Below are positions 23,255 to 33,200 of a stretch of 64,000 bases of DNA, piece after piece. Below the pieces are notes generated by a model. That model worked only from the letters and a program-made list of their open reading frames with translations, ran no database searches and was not told the origin of the DNA. The first letter of the stretch is position 1, and the number at the start of each line of letters is the position of its first letter. The stretch is from Zonotrichia leucophrys gambelii (lineage: Eukaryota > Chordata > Aves > Passeriformes > Passerellidae). Location: assembly GCF_028769735.1 (NCBI RefSeq), contig NC_088194.1, positions 1,744,319 to 1,808,318 on the forward strand, given 5' to 3'. The position numbers were made by a program, and so were the translations under genes.

Positions 23255-24727
23255 ACAACCTGACCAGTTCCCTCCTCCTTCCTGCCTCAAACCTGCAGCC
23301 CTTTAGAATGTCCTGGGAAGAGTGTTTGGCTTTTGGCCGTGGCTGCCAGAAAAGAGGGAAAGGTGTGGAAATATGGAGCTGTGGCTCTGGCTGCAGCTGT
23401 GGTGGGGCTGTGGGGAGTGATCCTTTGTGGATTCCAGGCTTCCCCAAAGCTGCTCAATCCCTGCCCTCCTTACCTTAGTGAAAGGCTGAGGGATTGCAGG
23501 AATTGTGGTATAAAACCACCTGTTGCTGCTGTGGAACCAAGATGAGCCTGAGAGCAGGTGCTGCCTTCCTTCCATTCAGGATCATGGAGAGCGCTCATGG
23601 GTGTTGGGCAGGGTGTGTGCCTGGTCCTGGGACACTGCTACGCTGCCAGTGGGCACTGGGATCCAACCTGTTGCCTTGGCGGCTTCTGCCAGCTGCCGGT
23701 GGCGGTGCCGGGACTGATTGGTACCTGTGAGTTTGCAAAAGGAGCGATTTCACCTTCTCCCTCCCATCCGAGGCCGCCATGGCCCGTTAGGGGAAGGAGC
23801 TGGACCGGGGCGCCCCCTGCTGGCCGGCAGTGCTCCCTGCAGCGCCCCCTGCTGGCCACAGTTTTAACTGCCACAAAAACCAATAGTGCTGAGCGGGAGG
23901 GAAAGTTCTGGGTTTGCGTTGTTTGTTCTATTCTGGTTTATCAATTTCCCAGGAAAGAGCTGTTAATCCTTTTCCTACACCTTGGCCTGGAAGCCAGATC
24001 ATCTTTGAAATGAAAAAAAGGTTCTGAGATGGGTTTCTTTCCATTCCAGTTTTTATTTCCCAGTTTCCTTGGAAGATATTTCTCATTTAAATGAGTTACC
24101 AGCTTCTGGGTTCCAGCATGGATGCAACAGACACGCCATGAGCAGATAGGGTCAGCGATTTGGCCACCTCATGGTCTGCCTTTTAAGCCAGTTGGGTCAC
24201 CAAGGCTCCTCTCCCCAGCTGGCACTTCTGGTCACCTGGCTACTCAGGAGCTGGCTTTGTCAAAGTGTCACGCTGTCCCATGACTTGCAGATGATGGACA
24301 GACGGGGCCCTGTCTCACCAAAGGCAAAGCCTGACCAACCCCTGCCACACACAGCTGTTCCAAAATGTGTCCAGACTTCATATTCTTCCTGTCTCTGACA
24401 CCCCACCCTGTGCCATGGCCTGATTCCAACTGCCCTGGGAAAGGGGGAGGCTCAGAAAACTCCTCAGGGCCTTTGTGACATCCTGGTGTAGGGAACATGG
24501 CAGAGGAGGGGTTTGGGACAGGGGACAAGGGAATCCAGAGCCTCCTGAAGGCCACTTTGGCCATCAGAGCAAGGAAGCTCCAGGGCTCTGCCAAATTTCT
24601 CTGGTGGAGGAAACGTGATGGGGGGTGAAGTGTTTGGGGATTGTTCTTTGTTGGTGGCTTTCCCTGGAAATCATTCCTTGTGTGACCATTTGGACTCTGA
24701 ACCTTGTTGCTGTTGCTGTTGGTTTTG
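23255..24727 (+). repeat. Spacer-beta copy, interrupted by an LTR
   Basis: Matches 9,255-10,720 and 31,600-33,050. It stops at the solo LTR at 24,728 and resumes at 25,344, so the LTR landed in an existing spacer. Confidence 0.65.
23810..23855 (-). promoter_or_regulatory. Tandem CTCF-like motif pair, copy 2
   Basis: GCGCCCCCTGCTGG occurs at 23810-23823 and again at 23842-23855. Both are full matches to the 14-bp CTCF core on the minus strand, 32 bp apart, in the same orientation as the pairs near 9.8 and 32.1 kb. Confidence 0.6.
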
Positions 24728-25349
24728 TGTCCGGTTTTCGGCTGTTTGAAGGGCCTGGAAAGGCCCGGAGTGGCCTTGGGGCAGCCCGCGTATCGAAGGA
24801 CGAGAAGAGGCTTCAGTTCTTCTTTCTGTTTTTATGTTTATTAATTGTTTATCTAAAAGATTTTCTTTCAGCCCGACAGAGCTCTGCTCAGCAGTCAGCC
24901 ATGAGCACACTGTCCTGTCCTCCGGACAGCCACCTATCTTTGTACCCATTGTTACGTGTACAATATTTATCATTTTTCCCCAATACCATTTATTCTTATT
25001 GTCTGGTGCACTTTCAGTAATGACCAATCCAAAAGTGCCACCATCACCAAAGAAGATGGAGAAGAAGAAGAAGAAGGAGGACAGGACACGCCCCAATTCC
25101 TCCATCTTACTTCTCTAAACCTCCCTGTACATAAATCCTAAACCCTGTGTCTCACTCTCTAATTAACTAATCCCTTCACCATTCACCCCGGTGAAGTCCT
25201 CCTATCCTCATACAGGTGTCGTCTCCTGTGTAGGGTCAAAGTCCAGCCACCAGACACTTCTGGCAACATTCCAGGACTCCCGAGCCCCCCAAGGGTGGTC
25301 TCGGTGGCTCGGCACCTCAGGACTGAGATGCTGAGATCCCACAGTTTTG
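24722..25349 (-). mobile_element. Solo LTR A with perfect 6-bp target duplication
   Basis: The LTR spans 24728-25343 (616 bp). GTTTTG flanks it at 24722-24727 and 25344-25349. The plus strand reads TGTCCGG to CCCACA; on the minus strand AATAAACAT gives a polyadenylation signal, so the element points left. A close relative lies at 44,943-45,549. Six-base target duplications fit class II (ERVK-like) elements. No internal viral genes are present. Confidence 0.85.
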
Positions 25350-25737
25350 TTCTTTCATTGCTGATTCAGGAACTGTCAGACTTTTGGAATCTTTGTGCCT
25401 CCATGGGAAGCGGTAGGGAAAGGGGCAGCAGCCCCTGGTGTTTAGTGGCAACCCCGAACTGGAAAATCCCATTCCTAAAGCTCGACAAACCTGAACAAAC
25501 AACATCTCTGCCAGTTTAACCAAAAAGCTGCATTTTGGACTAGATGAGAAGGAAATGGGTCCTGTGTCCCCTGGCACTGGGAGGAGCCTGGGGAGTCATG
25601 GGTGTACTGGGAGCACTGGGAGGGGGAAAGGGGAGCAATTGGTGCCCTGTGCAGCCCCCCTGACTCGTGGTCATCACCCCAGGCAGGATGGGCCACCACA
25701 GGAGCCATGGGACGCGGACTCCCACCGTCCCCCATTG

Positions 25738-28700
25738 TCACAGCACCTTCCAATGGATGTCACTGGTGTCCTGCAGTCGCCCATGTGGTCCTGGCAGCTC
25801 TGTGTGGGTCACCTGGGGGTCCTTGGGGGGAACAGTAAGAGACACCTGGCTTGGGGTGACACCCATGGGTGACATGTCCATGTCCCCACCCATCCCCCAT
25901 ACTCACCCCCTGACCCCTCATGTCCAGCCCCTCCCCCACCTGCAGGGGATAGGGGGTTCTGGGGGGCCCTGTGGGGATAAGGGGGGGTCTGAGGGGTATC
26001 TGGGGAGGGGGTCAGGCAGAGTCATGGCTGGAGCTCCTCACTCACCTGTCCTGGGATTTCCTGAGAGCTGCAAGAAAAAGAGGATGGGGTGATCGTGGGA
26101 TCTCCTGGGCCCGAACCCCATCTGGGAACTTTAAATGCCCACTGGACCCCTGAGTCCCCAACAGACACTGATTTCTACTGGACTCCTAGGCCCCTGCACC
26201 CCAAAGCACCCCTGAGGAGCCCCAGAACACCTGAGCCACCCAGGTACTCCAACCCCCTCCCCAGGAATCCCGAACCCCTGAGCACCCCTCAAGCCTCAAG
26301 GAACCCCAAGAATAGAATGCAGGGAAGCCCCAAACTGCTCCAGGATCGCTGAAGAGCTCTCAACATCCCTGCACAACTCTCCAAAACCTCCCAAAAAGCC
26401 CCCCAAAAATCCCAGTGTCACCCAAATATTCCTCAAGGCCCTTCCTGGGACAGCCCAGGACCCTCCAAAAGGCCCCCAAACCTGTGAGCACCCCAAGCAA
26501 AGGTCACTGGGGGCTCAGCTTCCTCCAGCTCAGGGAGTTGGGTGATGCCCCAACAGCCCCCCAAATGTGTGGGGCTTCCCCCCGATTCCTGTAGGACCTT
26601 GTCCCCGCCCCGCCCCATTGTCACCCACCCCAGCGGTGCCACCAGTGACAGTCCCCGATGACAGCAAGGAGCAGGAGCAGGAACAGGAGGGTCCTGCCGA
26701 CATTCACAGCCACTGCTGGGAGTAGAGGGGGACACACTGATGTGACCCTGAACCCTGGGGGTCCTGAACACCCTGGTGACTCTGTGTGATCCCACCTGTG
26801 ACCCAGGGTGAGCCAGGTGTCACCTCCAGGGCCAGCTCAGGGCTCAGTGCCCGGATCACGTGGTGCCCGTCCTGTCCCCGCTGGTTGGTGGCCATGCACT
26901 GGTAGGTGCCCGAATGTCCCACATCGATGTCCCTGAGCTCCAAGAGGGGACCCCGTGCCACCTCCTGCCCATTGTACAGCCAGGTGAAGGTGACAGGGGC
27001 TGAGCCCACCTGCACTGAGCAGTGCAGGGTCACGTTGTCACCTGCACGCACCTGATGTGACAGGGGACCAGAGGTGATGGTGGCATTGGCCACGGGCACT
27101 GGTGGGGACAGAGACAGGGCTGGCACCTGGCGAGGTGGAATGTGGTTGCTGTGGGTGGGGTCATTCCCAGCCCAAGGGTCCCACTCACCCAGGACGGTGA
27201 CATTCAGGGGGTCACTCTCGGCCACACTGTCCCCGTCACTGACCCGGCACTGGTACTGGCCGCTGTCATTGTCCCCAACGTGGCACAGCTCCAGGTGCTG
27301 GCCGGTTCTTGGCAGTGCCCCTGAGCCCTCCCGGTGCCAGGAGAAGGACAGGGGACCTGTCCCTGTGGCCACCGCACAGCTCAGCACCAGGTGGTCTCCA
27401 AATACAACCTGTCCCCCAGGGGTCTGCACTGACAGGGACACCCCCGAGGGTGGGACCCCTGCGGGAGAGTGGGACACCAGGGGAAAGTGAGGGACCCGGG
27501 GGGGTGTCAAGGAGGGGCAGGGGAATTCCAGTGAGGGAGAGGGGGTGCAGAGATTGGAGGAGGGGGGCTTCAAAAGGAACCCCGAGAGATGGTAAGGGGG
27601 TTAGGGAGGGAACACCTCGAGAGGGAGGTGGGCAACACCAGGAAGGGTATGGGGACCATGGGAGGGGATGGTGAGACTTGGGCAATGTGCAGAGACATCA
27701 GAGAGGGGTGGAGGGACCTAGGGATGGGGGAGGGGACCCAACGAAGGATGGAGGGAAACATGAGCCAGGAATGGGGGGACCATAGGAGCGACCTGGGGCA
27801 GCGATGGCAGGACACAGAAAATGCACCAGGGAAGGATGAGGGTACCCATGTAGGGGCTGGGGGTCCCGGGGAGAGACCCGAGAAAGGATGGGGGGGGGCG
27901 GGCAGGGAGGGATCTGGAAAAGGTTGGGTGCCCCAGAGCAGGTGTCAGGGAGGGCTGGGGGATGCCAGGCAGTGTGGGGGACCTGAGGCATCTGTGTAGG
28001 CTCCCCGTGCCCATCCCCACACACTGCACACTGTGAGGAGGAGCCGGGCGCTGCTCTTCTGCATGGACCTCCACTGGGAGTGCACATCACAGCCATAATT
28101 CCCCGAGTGGGAGACCCTCACAGCGGGCACCAGCAGCTGCGGGCCCCCCACCACCTGCCCGTCCCTGTAGAACACATGCGGGGGGGGGCTTGGGGCCGCA
28201 GGGGTCTTGGGGCCGCAGGGGGCTGGGGCTGAGGCAACTGAGATTCAGGGGGGACCCCTCAGTGAGCTCCTGGGCACCCTCCACCACCGGCACCGAGAAG
28301 AGCTCTGGGAAGGAGAGGAGAGGTGAGGACTGTGAATCTGAGTGCACTGGGAAGTGGCTTTGGGGTTGTCAAGATATTGGAGTTCCAGCCGTGTGGGTGC
28401 TCACCATGCACTGTCACTGTCACTGGTGCTGACCATGACTGCCAGGACCCCACCAAGCCCTCACATCTGTAGTGGCCGCTGTGGTGCAGCTGCAGAGGTG
28501 AAAGGGACAGCTCAGTCCCCTTGAGGGACCCCCTGAGAGCCTTCTCCTCCCGGTATTTGCACCCTGGTGAGATGGTTGTCCTGCTGGCTCCGGCAGCGCA
28601 GTGTCAAGGTGTCCCCCTCCAGCAGTGGCCGCGCTGGCACCTGCAGCACCAGTGGGTCTGTGGGACAGGAAGGTCACATCTCACTGATGACACTGGTCTG

Positions 28701-29919
28701 GGGTGGGTGCCCATAGCACCAGGGACATGTGGGTGCTCTGGGGTGCTCTGGGGTGCTCTGGGATGCACTGGGATGTCCCCAGAGCAGGGCAAAGGCTCTT
28801 GTCACAAGAGGGGTGTGAGCCCATCTACGGAGTGGAGCCCACCCTGAGCTCTTGGGCCCCCATTATAATTAAAGGTCTCCCCTCACCATCTGAGACTTTC
28901 AAGGGGGCGCTGCGCCCAGTGCCGGGTTTGTCACATGTATAGGTGCCACTCTCAGTGACACTGAGGCGGTCCTGTCCCTCCTGCCACCAACGCTGCCTGT
29001 CCTTGTACCAGATGGTGGCACTGGCAGTCCCCGAGCCCTGGCAGGTCAGTGTCACCTGGTCCCACAGCGCCGCCGGCCTCCAGGAGGGCTCCACTAGGAG
29101 CTGGCTGGTCTGGGCGCCTGCGGGTGACAGGGGACACCAGCCTGCCAGGGCCAGTGTGGGGCTGGGCACAGCGGGGTGGGGCCATGGCATCCCCCAAGGA
29201 CTCACCAGTGAGGCCGAGGGTCTGGGCTGGAAGGGAGAAGGGACAGGGCTCAGTGGGGATGTCACCATGGGGACAGAGGCACATGGGGTACAGGGTGTGG
29301 TGGCTGTCCCCGAACTGTCCCTGTGGGGACAGATGCTTTTGTGGGAAAGTGTGTGGGTGGTCCCCAAAAGTCTGGACAGGCTGAGGGACATGTCTGTGTC
29401 ACAGCCACCCCTGTACCACATCCCTGTGGCACAGACACCTTGGGAACAGGGACGTGGAGGCCACCCCGGGCTGAGGCAGAACATGGGGACACTGAGAACA
29501 CCCCGGGCACAAGGACACCATGGTCACAGCCCATGCTGGCCCACGTCACCCCCCACCAGCTCATGATCCCATCCCCGTGATCGCATCCCCATGGCTGCAT
29601 CCTCACGGTTATTGTCCCTGCATCCCGGTTCCCTTGTCCCTATCCCAGGAGCTGCCTGAGCCCAAAGGTGCCAGTCCTCACATTCCTGTCCCCACATCCA
29701 CATCTCCAAATTCCTGCCCCCTCTTCCTGTCCCCAAAGCCACCCTACATCCCCATTCACACCCAGGTCCACTGTGGGTAACATGGACTGGCACTGCTGGC
29801 ACTGGGGACCTCAGGGTACCCCACAGTCCCTCTGTGCCCCCTTCCCTCCCCATCTCTGGGGTGTCATGCCTGTGCCTGGGGCACTCACCCCAAAGGAGCA
29901 GCGCCACCTTCCCGGCCAT
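25738..29919 (-). pseudogene. FCRL-like unit 5 (five-Ig type), disrupted, tyrosine motifs lost
   Basis: Exons in transcript order: signal 1 at 29919-29889 (intact), mini-exon 29226-29206, D1 29117-28887 (open, both Cys), D2 28657-28405, D3 28304-28025, D4 27458-27189 (GVSLSVQ, LSCAV, QYQCRV), D5 27098-26796, transmembrane 26712-26629, 22-bp exon 26067-26046, tail 25968-25917, last exon to 25738. D4 and D5 are fully open and connected. Lesions: about 2 bp missing in D2 near the VQIP/VRFY position, a 16-bp partial tandem duplication in D3 that shifts the frame, and a lost acceptor for the last exon. Both tail tyrosines are His (VTHTEL, DIHWKV), and the middle tail exon has no ITIM. It is either a pseudogene or, with D2 and D3 skipped, a tail without tyrosine signalling. 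The first is more likely. Confidence 0.8.
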
Positions 29920-29989
29920 CCCGGTGTCCCCAGCCACGTGCACTGGCTGTCACTCACTGCTGTGGCCACCGCTCCCCTGGCTGGTGGCT

Positions 29990-30016
29990 CTTCGGATGAA
30001 GGGGAAGGAAGGGAGG
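29990..30016 (+). promoter_or_regulatory. Candidate ETS element upstream of unit 5
   Basis: GGGGAAGGAAGGGAGGTCAG lies about 80 bp upstream of the unit 5 ATG (29919, minus strand), the same block and distance as in units 2-4. Its activity is inferred. Confidence 0.3.
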
Positions 30017-30019
30017 TCA

Positions 30020-30645
30020 GGTCTCAACCTCATGCGTAGGTGGCCCTTGGTGGAGGCAGGGTGGGGATAGCCTGGGGACACGGGTGGGTGGGACAAAATA
30101 GGTCATGGTGTTCCCAGGAGTGGGCAGCTCGGTGGTTTTAGGGCAGCAAGAAGGGAGTCACTGGTAAATGGGGTCCTGAGGAGGGGGAATATCCGGCAAT
30201 GGGGGTGCCATTGGAATGAGCGTCTCCATACCTGGGTGGACTCAGGGATGGGAGTCCCAGGGGAATGTGGGCTCCAAGGATTTGAGTTCATGGGATGGGA
30301 GAATGGTGGGTCCTAGGAAGATTTCAGAGGATGGAATGAACGGGAAGGGGTTCCTTGGGAATGGGGTGCTGGGCCATGGAGATCCTAGGGAATGTCAGTG
30401 TTGGGATGGGGGCTGCAGAGGGAGTGGGACATAAGGAATGGAGGTCGCATGTTTCCGTTCCCGGGGGAATGGGGGTGCCAGGGATGGGCAGTGGCTGGGT
30501 GAGCCCATGGGTTGCAGCTCCTTCCCTGGGTGCTTCAGATTTTGGGGTGACCCAGAGCCAGCACCACCCCCACAGGGTGCTGGTGTCCAGGGTGTCACCC
30601 CAAACAGATTCTGAGCTGCTCAGGGTCTGTGTCCTCCAGCCTCCA
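30020..30645. other. Upstream DNA of unit 5, no gene seen
   Basis: Purine-biased GGGAATG-rich sequence resembling, in the appropriate orientation, 14,700-15,180 and 17,100-17,500. It is part of the shared upstream flank of the FCRL units. No exon is recognised. Confidence 0.5.
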
Positions 30646-30649
30646 GTGA

Positions 30650-31530
30650 TTTTTCCCTCTCTTTATTCCATTTCCATCATTTTACCCCTCAATTTCACAA
30701 GCCCCCAGTTTGTGCCTTGATGGTCCTTGGGGGCACCTGGAGCAGGGAACAGCTTGGGGGAAGCCCAGGGTGCGGGAAGCCCAGGATGGGGGAAGCAGGG
30801 GTGAGGGGTCTGCAGGGAGGGCTGGGGAGGCTGTGGGGGATGGGAGAGTGCAGTTTTAACCCCCAACACTTTCACTTTCTGTCTCCCCCAGAAGAAGGAA
30901 AAGGCCATTTGACACCTTTCCCACATGGGGGGGGGAAGGGTTCTGTCTTTAGGGGGCACATCCAGGGGGCTCCTGTCCTGGGGGAATCCTGCCCCAGGGG
31001 GGACACATGCTGGGGAAGAGGGTCCAGTCCTGCAGCTTGGCACCTTCGGAGGGGTCCAGAGTTCTCCATTCTTGCTCATCCCCTGCAGGATCTGAGCCAG
31101 CAAGAGCAGCTGGGGAATGGAGCCCCGGGCAGGAAGGAGCTCCCAAACTCCTGCTCCTTGAAGCCAGTGGCCATCCAAGGGTGGGGCCCAGCCATGGCCC
31201 AGCCCCACTGCACAGGGATGGCCATTGCCCAGCTCTGCTCTGGCTAGCCCCAGGTGGCAGCCAGGACCTGAGGGTCCCCATTGCCCCCTTGGCTTTGATT
31301 CTGGCAGCTTTAGAGCCCTTGCAGAGGTGAGAATTCTGTGTGGGCGGAAAAGGACTGCCTGTGGTTTGCTCAGCCATGCAAGAAGCACAAAACCCAAAGA
31401 GAGCTAAAGCAGTGGCTCTGTGAGGGCCTTTGATGGTTTTCAGAGCTGGGCTGGCTGGAAAACCCCCCGGCAGGGGCAGGTGTGTGGGAACCAGCCTGGA
31501 AATGCAGCAATTGATCATTTGTTCCTCTTT
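30650..31530 (+). repeat. Spacer-alpha long copy, direct
   Basis: Inverted relative to 16,060-16,920 and direct relative to 8,740-9,254. The 244-codon minus-strand frame at 30,663-31,397 lies wholly in this spacer and is not conserved. Confidence 0.65.
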
Positions 31531-31599
31531 GTAAGGGACAGAGAGAACCAGAAAACTACTTCAAATCGCAGAACAATATGCCAACAATCTTCCTGGGCA

Positions 31600-33130
31600 C
31601 CTTCTTGAACAAAATCTGCAGCCATGAGGAACATCATGGAAAGAATGCTTGGATTCCAAATTTGTCCACAAAAATAGAGAGAAAAGTGTTGAAGTATTGG
31701 TCAGTGGCTCTGCCTGTGGCCATGGTGGGGCTGTGGGGAGTGACCCTGTGTGGATTCCAGGTGTCCCCAAAGCTGCTCCATCCCTGCCCTCCTCACCTGA
31801 GTGAAAGCCTGAGGCTTTGCAGGAATTGTGGTGTAAAGCCACCAGAGGTGCTACTGTGCACTCAAAACCTGCCTGGGGTCAGGCCCTGCCTTCCTTCCAT
31901 TCGGGATCATGGAGAGCGGTCGTGGGTGTTGTGCAGGGTGTGTGCCTGGCCCTGGGACACTGCTATGCTGTCAGTGGGCACTGGGATCCAACCTGCTGCC
32001 TTGGTGGCTTCTGCCCGCTGGCGGTGGTGGTGCTGGGACCGATTGGTGCCCGTGAGTTTGCAAAAGGAGTGATTTCCCCTCCTCCCTCCCGTCCGAGGCC
32101 GCCATGGCCCCTGAGGGGATGGAGCTGGACCGGGGCGCCCCCTGCTGGCCGGGAATGCTCCCTGCAGCGCCCCCTGCTGGCCGGGGTTATAACTGCCACA
32201 AAAACCAACAGCGCTGAGCGGGAGGGAAAGTTTTTGGTTTGAGTTTTTTGTTCTCTTCTGGTTTATAAATTTCCCTGTAAAGAGCTGATATTCCTTTTCC
32301 TACGCTGTTGCCTGGTATCCCCATAATCTTTGAAATTTGAAAAGAGTTTTAGGGATGGGTCTTATTCCAGCTAGGTTCCTACTTTCCTTGGCAGATATTT
32401 CTCATTTAAATGAGTTGCCACCTCCTGGGTTTCAGCATGGATGGGACAGACACCCTAAGAGGAGACACAGTCAGGCACTTGCCCACCTCATGCTCTGCCT
32501 TTTAAGCCAATTGGGTCAACAAGGGCCCTCTCCCCAGGTGGCACTTCTGGTCACCCGGCCACTCAGGAGCTGGCTTTGGCAGAGTGTCACACTGTCCTCA
32601 GTGTGCCACGGCTGAGAGACTGATGGAGAGATGGAGCCCTATCTCACCAAAAGCAAGCCTGACCCATCCCTTACACACATAGGTGTTTGAAAATGCCTCC
32701 AGACATGAAGCTTTTCCTGTTTCTGACACCCCACCCTGTGCCATGGCCTGATCCTGACTGTCCTGGAAAATGGAGAGGCTCTCGGATCCCTACAGGGACT
32801 TTGTGTCATCCTGGTGCGGGGAACAGGGCAGGGGAGGGGTTTGGGACAGGGGAGAAGAGAATCCAGAGCCTTCTGAAGGCCACTTTGTCCCTCAGAGCAA
32901 GGAAGGTCCAGGGCCCTGCCAGGTTCCTCTGGTGGAGGAAACATGCTGAGACAATATCTGGGGTTTCTTCCTTTTTGGTGGCTTTCCCTGGAAACCATTC
33001 CTTGTGTTACAATTTGGACTCTGAACCTTGTTGCCGTTGCTATTGGTTTTATTCTCTCTGGTTACTGTATTAGGAAATTGTTCTTCTCTCAGCCCTTTGG
33101 GATCTTTGTCTCTCCACGGGGAGGGAGAGG
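31600..33130 (+). repeat. Spacer-beta copy, complete
   Basis: Uninterrupted copy of the beta spacer, ending just 3' of the last exon of unit 6, in the same geometry as 9,255-10,790 next to unit 3. Confidence 0.65.
32135..32180 (-). promoter_or_regulatory. Tandem CTCF-like motif pair, copy 3
   Basis: GCGCCCCCTGCTGG at 32135-32148 and at 32167-32180, 32 bp apart, both full matches and in the same orientation as the two other pairs. Confidence 0.6.
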
Positions 33131-33200
33131 GGCAGTTTTTAGTGCCAGCACACACATGAGTGGGTGCCCATTGGTGGTGACCCCCAGTGTCCCCCCAGTG

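Noticed and set aside
30663..31397. 244-codon minus frame
   Set aside because: Lies wholly in a spacer-alpha copy; the frame is broken in the other copies.
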